64,000 nt of DNA from Ovis canadensis. Its lineage: Eukaryota > Chordata > Mammalia > Artiodactyla > Bovidae. Shown here one piece after another: positions 55,777 through 64,000 of this stretch. Each line of letters starts with the position of its first letter. Positions within the stretch are counted from its first letter, which is position 1. The stretch spans positions 42,815,001 to 42,879,000 of the forward strand of contig NC_091262.1 of NCBI RefSeq assembly GCF_042477335.2, written 5' to 3'. A program made the translations under genes and the position numbers. The notes under the pieces were generated by a model. The model was not told the DNA's origin, ran no database searches, and saw only the letters and a list, made by a program, of their open reading frames with translations.

Positions 55777-56685
55777 CTGTGTGAGAGTCACATAGTAAAA
55801 GACAACATACATTTCTTTAGTTCTTTAGGACTTTATGAAGTGTTTTCCCAAGCATGATTTAAGTTAATACTTTGACAATTCTTGGAAATATCCAGTGTTG
55901 CGGGGGGAGGAGTGGAAAGGGGATCGGAACACTGAAGTGTAAATAAAGGACCTAAGTGGGTAGTGAATCAAAACTAGAACTCATATCTTAAGGTTTTTTC
56001 CCTTCAACTTTCTCCATAAAAGTGAGAGCAAGGCAGGGAGAATAGCTGGAGAATCCACAAGGTCAGGAAAGAAGAGGGTAAGGGCTCAGAGAAAACCGGG
56101 GTGGGGCGGGGTTTCTATTAAATAGTGCCTCTTTGATGAATGAGGCAGTGTGGAAAAGTACAGAGGGGACAAAACACATCTGGAAAATAAGGTGACGAAG
56201 CAGTGAGTTTGGGAAGAAGAAAGACGATTGGCAGAAACATACATAGACAATAAAGAAAATAAGCTGAAAGTTGCAGATCGCCATGTTTGGAATTAAAGTA
56301 GCTGGTCCCATCAATTCTGCTTGAATAAGGTTGTACAACTAGCTGGTTTTCCTCCGTTTCCTGATCCATAAATTGGTATACATGCTAATTCTTGATGTTA
56401 TAGTGGACATGAAGTTTAATAACATTCAACAAAATGTCTGTGAGCTATTTGATACAGTATGAATGTGAGAGTCCATCCCTGCTATCAATTTACCCCCTCA
56501 GCTGTCTCTATATTTGAAGTCCGGCTCACAGATACTATCTTCAGCATGCCTTGACCTTCTTCCTCCTAGATGAATGTTTAAATATGGAGTCACTCACTCA
56601 GAAAACATTCAGAGAGCCCTCAGGGGCTTTTAGCTGGGCCTGAACTTTTAAGAATTAACAGATAGCGCCTAAGCTCTCAAAGCTC
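55777..56685. other. PRDM9-like upstream intron, no exon seen
   Basis: No KRAB or SSXRD exon was found here. The open minus-strand frames at 56369-56063 have no recognisable domain. Confidence 0.55.
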
Positions 56686-57212
56686 GTGACACAGGGGCAG
56701 GCTAAACAAATGATTCTGTTTGGTAGTTAGAATAGGAAAAAAGAGTCCAGAATGGCGGTGGATAAAAGACAAGGATGGGAAAAGCCCGCAAAAACAGAAC
56801 AAAGGAAGGTCCGAGGACCGGAGTGAGGACCTCGGGTAGAACCAACAACACTCTTGGCTAGCCCAATTTACATAGGGCAGGCCGAGGGGGAGGAAAAAAG
56901 AGAAAAAGAGGAGCCAGAGGGCTGGGGGCGTCTCTCTCCCCCCGCGCTCGTTCTCTCTCTTCTCTTGGCATCTTTGGGTCGGCATGCCCTCACGCCTCGA
57001 TGATGTATTTTCCTGTTATTTTCTAAATAAAACTGAGCTGTAACAGTGATCTGTCCAAGAGCTACAACATGGTCTGTTCGAGACCCGAGAGCTATGACAT
57101 GGTCTGTATGAGAGCTGTGACATGCCAAGAGCCTTAATGTCCATCGCTTCAAATTTTTGTTGAGATGAGACAGAACCAAATCTCCTCGGTAATCTCTTAC
57201 ACTCCCCTGACA
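56686..57212 (+). repeat. 5' LTR of class I provirus
   Basis: The right end is CCCCTGACA, four bases before the primer site. AATAAA is at 57026-57031. The U5 part (57059-57125) holds three imperfect copies of a short unit based on GAGCTATGACATGGTCTGT. The left end (TGACACAGGGG at 56686) is my best guess and uncertain. The 57003-56880 region is C/T-rich. Confidence 0.78.
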
Positions 57213-57216
57213 TCTA

Positions 57217-57234
57217 TGGTGCCGTGACTTGGGT
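57217..57234 (+). promoter_or_regulatory. tRNA-His-type primer-binding site
   Basis: TGGTGCCGTGACTTGGGT resembles the His primer site (TGGTGCCGTGACTCGG core) with one change near the end. It sits four bases after the LTR. Confidence 0.8.
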
Positions 57235-57886
57235 TTAACCTGGCTGAAACAACCTCAGCGTGGTCCCCTGCAAGGACGAGGCCAAGCACAGCAGGAGCCC
57301 AACTTGGCGAAAGCTCCTGAGGTAGAGCGGAATGCGAAGAAAACCCAGCGCAGGGGAAGTGACAAGAGGCCCATCATGCTGGAAACCGGGACAGCGAAAA
57401 ACAAACTCAGCAGAAAGCTCACATGGCTCAGTCTCAGATTCCAGAAGACCTCCAGTTAAGGTAGGAGATCCTCGCTCCTGTGGCTGGAGGGACATATGCC
57501 TAACAAAATCTTAATTCCTTTACAGCTTCTTGTTTCCTCAAACCCCCTCGCGAACAGGTGGGTGGCAGTGGGCTCAACTGAGGGACTCTGGAGAGGCTAC
57601 TCTTTGGTATGTTCCAAAGGCACTACCTGTTGAGCCCCACTAGCCATTACCCAAGCCGGTGGGGGGTTCTTCTGTCCTTAATCTTTGTGCCAAGGATCAG
57701 GCCAATGAAAGTCGTGAGCATAGGTCAGCTATTTAGCGGATTTTCCGGCAGGCTATGAAGGGGATTCCTTGGCATGTTTTTCCCACTGCTTTTTCCTCCT
57801 GTCCTTTAGCTCTCTCTCCTGGGACTCGGAGCCCGGCCAAAATCCAGGATGCCTGGCTTCAGAACCTAATGAAGCTCAGGCTCTGA

Positions 57887-58291
57887 TGTCTCATTGCAAA
57901 AATTCAGTGAGAGATAAAGTGATTGGTAAGAGGTGGATTTGTTAGGATTCAGAGAGAAGCACACTGCACTGCAGGATGTGGGCTATTGCAGAGGGCTCTG
58001 AACATGGAATGTGGCCTGGCTAGGTTTTGCCAGCTGAGTGAATTAATATGCTAATGAGTGGGAGGATCATCCCAGCCATTGGGGAACCACCCACTCCTCT
58101 GTCTTTTGACAGTGCCGTGGAGCTGTCCTCCCACCTCTGGGTGTGTCATTTAGTTTACAGATTGGGGATTAAGGTTTGCTTGAATTTGGCTTGTCATCCT
58201 AGACGCAATTGATTGTAATCAGTTTATGTTATGCCCTTGTGCTGTGTCCTTCTTTCAAAGGTTGTGCTCTGTCCCCTCCCCTCCTGTTTCA
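57887..58291 (-). mobile_element. Solo LTR nested in the class I provirus
   Basis: On the minus strand a 405-bp block starts TGAAACAGGAGGGGAGGGG and ends AATGAGACA. It interrupts the gag leader. The polyadenylation-signal position appears as AACAAA (near 57937) rather than AATAAA. I recognise it as a ruminant ERV LTR family. A clean target duplication was not seen. Confidence 0.65.
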
Positions 58292-60060
58292 TACTGTTTT
58301 CCTGAGCCCCATCCAGGCCCACAATGTTGCCTCTACAATCTTCTGGAGGGACAACTAGAAAATAGCTGGCCCTTGGGAGGGAAATACTGTATAATACCCA
58401 ATCCTTCTAGATATTCAGCCCTTCATCTTCGGTGTTTCCTACAGCATGTACAACACCAGCATCTCTCAGTGAACCCGCTAGGGTGGGCGACAGGCACACA
58501 GTGCCTGCTAGAAGTCCACCAGGTGGCATCCCTTCAAAGGCAATTGGGCTTCCAGGGATAATGTTTGCCACTTTGGGAGTTAGCCCTGCAGGCTGTTTGG
58601 GCCCAAACCCTTACCACCCTTCTCCTAAAGTTATAAACATACCCCTGGATCAAATCTCCACTCTACTCTTATGGAATATCTGGTCTGTTGCCTCTTAACA
58701 AATTTGTTCTTAAGCCAATTACTAACTCCTACAATCAAGACCCTGCCCCCTTGTATGCAACCTGCCCCGTTGTTGCTCTACCCAGTCTATTATTAAAACA
58801 CCTTAATGCCCCTAACAGGGCCAGATAACCCACTCCTTTGTCATTACTTCTGTTATTACATAAAGTGGGTCTATGACAACAGAGCTTACCAGGGGAGACA
58901 CCCTTGCCTGCTCTTATGGAGGACTAGGGGAAGAAATCAATGACTTAAATCCCTTAGAGTAGTAAGAGGATAAAGCTTATGACTGTTTCACTGTCTCCCA
59001 GTCTCAGGGCAAAGGCTTGGATTGCTTTACATCATGATATCTATTCCCATCTGAACAAAATGAGTTAAAATTACAACCCCTTAATCTTACCCAGCACTGG
59101 TCATGCTGGAGACCTTGGGGATGCCCAACTCCAGTCCAGGGGTCCCAGGAGGTCAACCTGCCTTGACCTTCCTCGGGATCTTGTCCTTGAAAGATTGTCA
59201 CGCCTCAACCAACTTGGGGATTCGCCAGTCCAGGGGTCCTGGGAGGTCATCACTCCTTGATCTGCCCAGGGACCGAGTTCTCCGGAGGCCAACCTGCCTC
59301 TACCTGCCCGGGGATTTGATCTCCAGGAGACTGTCATGCCTCAGCCTGCCTGGGGATTTGCACCCTGACCCAGGGATGCCTGGCTCTCAGGTTGCAAGAG
59401 TGCTGGGTAAGATAAGCTTCAGAAAGACTCACCCCTAAGGAAGTCCACCCATGGAAATAGAAGGAAGTCTATTATTTGTGGGACTGTGCCCAGTCTCAGT
59501 AATAACTGAGGAGCCCAATGAGTTAGTCTTCTGGAAAGACTAAAGAGGCCCTCCAAAAGCTTACCAATCTGGACTTAGACTCTTATGAGGGACAGGTGAT
59601 TTTAAAGGACAAATTCATGTCCCAGTGTGCATCAGATACCAGAATAAAATTACAACAGCTACAGCAGCAGGACCCTACTTCCTCTTTAGATGAGATGGTC
59701 CACACAGCCAGCAATACCTTTTATAACAGAGAACAGGAGAAGGAGGCCAAGGCCCAGGAGAGGGAGAGAAGGAAAGACAAGGCATGCCCTGATGCTGGCC
59801 GCCCTCCAGGGAAGCCCTGTGGTAAACCCTGAGTCTTTAAAGGACAAGGCATGAAGCGAATGCGTAATCTGTAGACAGGTGGGGCATTGGGCCAAAGAGT
59901 GTCCAAACCGTTATAAGTCTCCTAAAATGACTTGCTTCAAATGCCATCAACTGGGACATTGGGTGGCACTCTGCCCTTGGGACCCAAGAGCCTCAAGGTC
60001 AAGCGCCAAGCCTTCCCTCAACGATGGTTCAACAGGACTGAAGTGGCCCCCTCCAGCTAG
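58292..60060 (+). pseudogene. gag: gag of class I provirus
   Basis: Matrix and capsid similarity is weak and frame-broken up to about 58990. A 42-bp tandem repeat occupies about 59147-59360. The capsid C-terminus is open at 59596-59832 (LKDKFMSQCASDTRIKLQQL and FYNREQEKEAK, with a highly charged Glu/Lys/Arg stretch after it). Nucleocapsid has two zinc knuckles at 59861-59974, CVICRQVGHWAKEC and CFKCHQLGHWVALC, both with intact C-C-H-C. They lie in a different frame from the preceding capsid piece. Confidence 0.8.
59147..59360 (+). repeat. Degenerate 42-bp tandem repeat in gag
   Basis: About five imperfect units. The last three read cleanly as 42 bp (14 codons) each: TCCTGGGAGGTCATCACTCC, TCTCCGGAGGCCAACCTGCC and CTCCAGGAGACTGTCATGCC starts at about 59235, 59277 and 59319. 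One plus-strand frame gives a repeated LPGDL...RR motif. The second unit has about 10 extra bases. Confidence 0.75.
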
Positions 60061-60101
60061 CCCGCCTGTCACAGATAACCATCACAGGGCTAGAGCCAAG
60101 G

Positions 60102-60488
60102 GTGCAACTGGATGTGGCAGGTAGGTCCGAGAATTTCTTGGTTGACATGTGGGCTACCTACTCTGTCTTGATCTCCTACTCCGGAGCCTTCTCCTCCCAA
60201 ACCTGTACCATTTTGGGTGCTACAGGAAAAGCAACTACTAAAAGATTCACCCGAGCACTTCTTTGTTGCTGGGATGGACAAATATTTTCCCACCAGTTTC
60301 TAGTGGTCCCTGAGTGTCCTACTCCCTTATTGGGAAGAGATATACTCACTAAATTGGGGACCACCCTTGTGATGGGAAGTTTTTCAGCCCCTAGAGCCCT
60401 ACAGCTTCTGGTTACTACTGAAGAACCTATTACACCTTCTCCAATAGAGAGGGACCAAAAACTATGGGAAGACAAAATTAACCCCTAG
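60102..60488 (+). pseudogene. pro: Protease of class I provirus
   Basis: Retroviral aspartic protease. The C-terminal signature PLLGRDILTKLG near 60335 is kept, and the segment before it fits the family. The active-site triad is altered: DTG-A reads DMWA (VDMWATYSVL near 60140), so two of three catalytic-loop residues are changed. It runs to a TAG just before the RT segment. Confidence 0.88.
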
Positions 60489-61329
60489 GTGTGGGACGAG
60501 GGGACTCCTGGACAAGCCCTCCAAGCTGAACTGATCATCATTATCCTCCGAGATCCCACTCGGTTTCCCAATCAGAAACAAATATCCCCTCAGAAGAGAG
60601 CCTTCTTCTGGGAGGGACTACAGCCTTTAATAAATAAATTCCTTGTTTGTGGGCTATTGGTACCCACCAATCAACCATGTAACACCCCACTTCTGTCAGT
60701 AAAGAAGGACAGAACCTGGCAAATGGTTCAAGATCTCCGGATCATAAATGAAGCTGTAGTCTCCCTCCATCCCACAGTATCCAATCCCTGTGTAATCTTG
60801 GGAGAAATCCCACCCAGTGCCAAGTGGTTTACAGTCTTGGATCTCAAAGATGCATTTTTTTTTGCATACCACTGGCTAAAGAATCCCAGTATCTTTTTGC
60901 CTTTGAGTGGGAGGCCCCAGGAGAAAAACACCAACAGATGACTTAAACAGTATTACCTCAGGGGTTCAGAGATAGCTCCCACCTATTTGGACAGGCCCGT
61001 AGCGGGATCTCCTAGATCTGGACCTGGGACCTAATGGGAGAATATTACAGTATGTAGATGACCTACTAATCTCTCCAGATGAGAAAAATGCCCAACAACA
61101 TGCAATTCAGGTTCTAAACTTTTTGGCAGAGAGAGGATATAAAGTCTCCCGTGCTAAGGCACAGATGGTTGAGACAAAGGTCACTTACCTGGGAGTTCAG
61201 TCCAGGAGGCTGTCCTCTGAGCGGGTACAAGGAATCCTGCAGTTGCCCTCCCCCACAACTCAAAAACAATTGCAGTCTTTCCTGGGGCTGACTGGGTATT
61301 ACAGAATGTGGATACCAACTATGGTCTAA
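60489..61329 (+). pseudogene. pol: Reverse transcriptase of class I provirus
   Basis: RT fingers and palm in an open stretch to 60941: LVPTNQPCNTPLLSVKK, QDLRIINEAV, then motif A FTVLDLKDAFF near 60830 with the catalytic Asp. A frameshift and stop follow. The second catalytic motif YVDDLLIS is at about 61055-61078 in another frame. The thumb/connection (61123-61329) has QSFLGLTGYYRMWIP. Confidence 0.88.
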
Positions 61330-61370
61330 TTGCCCAGCTTGAAGGGGCAGGATGATTCAATCCCACTGAT

Positions 61371-62340
61371 GTGGGGAACTCCTCAAAACAAGCCTTAACT
61401 CAGGCACCTGCCTTGAGGTTGCTAGACCCAGAAAAAGCATTCCAACTTTATGTCCATGAAAGAGAGGGAATAGCCTTGGGCGTGTTAACTCAAAGTTTGG
61501 GATCTGAGCTCCAGCCTGTTGCTTACTTATCCAAGAGACTCGACCCGACTGCCCGAGGCTGGCCCCCCTGCCTTTGAAATCTTGCAGCTGTTGCAATCAT
61601 GATAGAAGATGCTTTAAAACTCTCTTTTGGGGGCAAACTACCTGTTTTTACCAGCCACCAAGTGAAACAACTCCTAAATAGAGACCATTATGGATGTCTG
61701 ATAAATCCTCAGACATCAAGTAGTGCTGATGGAAAATCCAGGCCTCACTATATCCCCTTGTGAGGTTCTTAATCCAGCCACCCTCCTGCCTACCCCCGAG
61801 GGCTCTCTCCCCTTTCACTTTTTCCTAGAAATCTTGGACCGCTGGACAAAACCCTGAGAGGGATTGTCGGAAGATCCTCTGACCAACCCTGAGGAAATCT
61901 GATACACTGATGGAAGCAGCTTTGTCTTGGATGGAAAAGGAAAAGCCGGATATGCAGTAGTCTCCAATTTTGAGACCGTAAAGGCTAAGCCTCTGCCACC
62001 AAGTACTTCAGCCCAATCTGCTGAGCTCATAGCCCTGACTTGAGCTTTAGAGCTGGAAAAGGAAAAAGAGTAGCCATCTACACTGACTCCAGGTATGCCT
62101 TTCTGGTGCTACATGCACATGCTGCTCTTGGGAAAGGGGCCGCTTGACCACCCGAGGGTCCCCAGTCAAATATGGTGATCAGATTCTTAGGCTCTTGGAA
62201 GCAGTCCATCTGCCCACCGAGGTTTCAGTCTCCCACTGTAACGAACACCAAAAAGGGAGCACAGAAGTGGCAGGAGGGAACCAAGCAGCCAATCAGGCAG
62301 CTAAGAGAACAGCATTACAGAACCATGACCTAATAGGGGT
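61371..62340 (+). pseudogene. pol: Connection and RNase H of class I provirus
   Basis: An open segment at 61371-61577 ([16 protein letters not shown] and [13 protein letters not shown]) is the connection. RNase H begins near 61900 with YTDGSSFV, followed by AELIAL near 62020 and, after stops, the His region HCNEHQKG near 62240. These include the Asp and Glu positions of the catalytic set. Several stops separate the parts. Confidence 0.85.
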
Positions 62341-62599
62341 TGCCACCTTAGTTCCACAGACTAATTTGCCAAAAACTCCTTCATATACTGAAGGTGAGAC
62401 TCTTAAAGCTAAGAGTGAGGGCTTTCAAGAAGGTCATATGGGGTGCTTGCAAAAGGAGGGACTCCTTTTTCTGCCTGGAAACCTCCAATGGAAGTTGGTT
62501 AACTCATACATGCCACCACTCATTTAAGGGAAAAGGCCTTCCAAAGATTACTAGAAAGGTCCTTCAGAGGAAACAGGCTTCCAAATGACTAAGGCAAGT

Positions 62600-63430
62600 G
62601 GTTTACCTTGTCCCACTTGCCACTTAAACAACCCCCAAGGAGCTCAAAGACCCCAGCTGGCCCAGCCCATCCAATGACATGGGGCCTACCCAGGAGAAGA
62701 CTGGCAGATGGACTTCACACAGATGCCAGTTTCTCAAGGGTATAAATACCTATTAGTCATGATAGATACATTCACAGGTTGGATTGAAGGCTTTCCCAAC
62801 CAGACTGAGAAGGCTGAGGAGGTGGTAAAAAATCTCCATGAAATCATTCTGAGATTTGAACTTCCCAGGTCATTACAAAGTGACAATGGGACATCATTTA
62901 CTTCTAAGGTCACCCAAGGGGTCTCTAAAGCACTGGGCATTACTTATTATCTCCATTGTGCCTGGAGGCCTCAGTCTTCAGGAAAAGTAGAAAGAGTCAA
63001 CCAATTCTTAAAATCAGTGATAAAAAAGATAACCCAGGAGACCTCCCTGGGATGGAAGCTATTTACCAATAGCTCTCCTCTGCACCCGTATTGCCCCTAA
63101 GGAACGGGTTGGTCTTAGTCCTTATGAGATGCAATATGGGAGACCTTTTGTTTATGTCAATGACCTCCTCTTAGATCCAGAGGCTCAAACCCTCCAGTCT
63201 TATACCACAGCCATTGGACAATTCCAACAGGATATATGCTTGTGGGGTGTGAAACAAGACCCAAAATATTCTAAGGAGTCAGCACTATATGCTCCAAGGA
63301 CTCAAGTCCTCATTAAAGTCTGGGGAAGATGGGTCCCCAAAGGCTCAACTCCAGCCCACATGGAAGGGCCTCTACCCTATAATACTTTCTACCCCCACAG
63401 CAGTCAAGGTACCAGGACATGACACTTGGA
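62600..63430 (+). pseudogene. pol: Integrase of class I provirus
   Basis: The zinc-binding CPTCH piece is near 62610. The catalytic core is open at 62708-63100: WQMDFTQMP (first Asp), LQSDNGTSF (second Asp) and SSGKVERVNQ (Glu), so the DDE triad is intact. A frameshift near 63098 leads into the C-terminal domain (63129-63422, YEMQYGRPF region), with a KVWGRWVPK-like segment. Broken frames make it non-functional as it stands. Confidence 0.88.
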
Positions 63431-64000
63431 ATCACTACTCACGAGTTAAGCTGTGGAAGAAAACAGAAGAGGACACTCAATATACCTGTGAGCCCCTGGG
63501 AAATCTCAGATACCTATTCAGAACTGTATATGAGTGCCATTCTAATGAACACCCCCAAAATCTAGTTTCTGGGGATAGGATTTCTCAGGACAGCTCTAAA
63601 GAGCCAACACAGCTTGCCATGGGTTGTACTCCAGAACAGACAGGAGATAGATCTGATCCCTGAACAAGGAGGGATTTGAGCCATCCTGGCAGTGGGAATT
63701 TGGAATTGGCTAATGCCCCTGCTACTCCTTGTTATGCCATATTGATGCTGCTTACGATTGTTCCATGTATTATCAATTGTCTAACCTGTTTTGTCTCTGC
63801 CCAGGTCAACAAGCTACAGCATGCAGTGAGTGCCAGTTCAACAAAGATACATAAAACTACAGCCGGCCACAGAAAATATCACTCACCCTTAGATGGACAC
63901 TGCTATAAGGACTCTTGGAGGCCTAAGACCAGCAAGAGGGGGAGGCCCAATACCCCTCGCCGTCCCAGTTCAGCAGGAAGTAGCCAGAAAGACCTCGACG
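63431..64000 (+). pseudogene. env: pol end and env remnant with large deletion
   Basis: After the integrase C-terminus (HYSRVKLWKK) the sequence shows a YTCEPLGNLRYLF segment, then at about 63665-63840 a hydrophobic membrane-span-like stretch (MLLTIVPCIINCLTCFVSAQ) and QVNKLQHAV, the C-terminal tail of a gammaretroviral TM. The surface subunit and most of TM are absent, so roughly 1.5 kb of env has been lost in this copy. The rest, to the window end, is post-env sequence. Confidence 0.7.

Larger units (their letters stand above)
56686..64000 (+). mobile_element. Class I (gammaretrovirus-like) provirus, 5' part
   Basis: Plus-strand provirus: LTR, His-type primer site, leader, gag, protease, RT, RNase H, integrase and a tiny env remnant, then the window ends. 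The 3' LTR lies outside, so LTR divergence and target duplication cannot be read. It is inserted in, or beyond, an intron of the PRDM9-like gene and antisense to it. The DGSS RNase H, YVDD and DDE integrase motifs fit class I. Stops and frameshifts occur in every gene; it is a relic. Confidence 0.92.

Noticed and set aside
56063..56369. Minus-strand frames tested as KRAB or SSXRD exons
   Set aside because: No KRAB or SSXRD motif is present.
1..64000. CRISPR array, bacterial operon, rRNA or tRNA genes
   Set aside because: No spaced direct repeats of CRISPR type were found. The tRNA-like heads seen belong to SINEs. The window is a mammalian nuclear sequence.

Overview
This is a eukaryotic nuclear window from a ruminant (bovid-type) genome. 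The evidence is the repeat content: eight separate BovB (RTE-type) LINE copies or fragments, many Bov-tA/BOV-A2 SINEs built from the same 3' tail, CHR-type tRNA SINEs, artiodactyl L1 pieces and two endogenous retroviruses (ERVs). No intact single-copy coding gene was found. I cannot tell cattle from buffalo, sheep or goat by reading alone.

Two old host genes can be recognised on the minus strand. (1) URAH (5-hydroxyisourate hydrolase) has three coding exons at 23911-23781, 22477-22327 and 21915-21829. They splice in frame to 122 codons, but with an in-frame TGA and loss of an expected catalytic Arg. (2) A PRDM9/PRDM7-family gene has six recognisable exons between 55776 and 45737: the region before the PR/SET domain, three PR/SET exons and a terminal C2H2 zinc-finger exon. 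It carries several frameshifts and stops. Its finger array is odd: five consecutive 72-bp fingers each lack the same 12 bp of the DNA-contacting helix. In human, URAHP and PRDM7 are neighbours at 16q24.3 on the same strand, so the window looks like the ruminant counterpart of that locus.

Layout. 1-3600: L1 pieces and SINEs. 3658-8481: a BovB copy carrying a nested, inverted BovB insertion. 8491-10072: unique sequence, a microsatellite and an L1 tail. 10381-20266: a minus-strand class II (betaretrovirus-like, Lys-primer) provirus inserted inside another BovB (10073-10380 plus 20267-20876). It holds two LTRs, gag, dUTPase-protease, RT, integrase and env remnants, and is itself hit by a solo LTR (11559-12039) and a GC-rich insert (16852-17224). 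20877-25315: the URAH relic and flanks. 25316-31346: two BovB copies. 31347-45700: intergenic sequence with an L1 containing a BovB tail, LTR-like repeats, SINEs and a BovB interrupted by two SINEs. 45737-55776: the PRDM9-like pseudogene, with a BovB (46841-50243) in its last intron and a 67-bp minisatellite beside a SET exon. 56686-64000: the 5' part of a plus-strand class I (gammaretrovirus-like, His-type primer site) provirus running off the window, with a nested solo LTR, a 42-bp tandem repeat in gag, a mutated protease active site and most of env deleted.

The unusual items are the shortened zinc-finger array, the decaying URAH-PRDM gene pair, and a tract of about 820 bp that reads as identical in two BovB copies 19 kb apart. 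Retroviral and LINE reading frames are broken and are described as relics.
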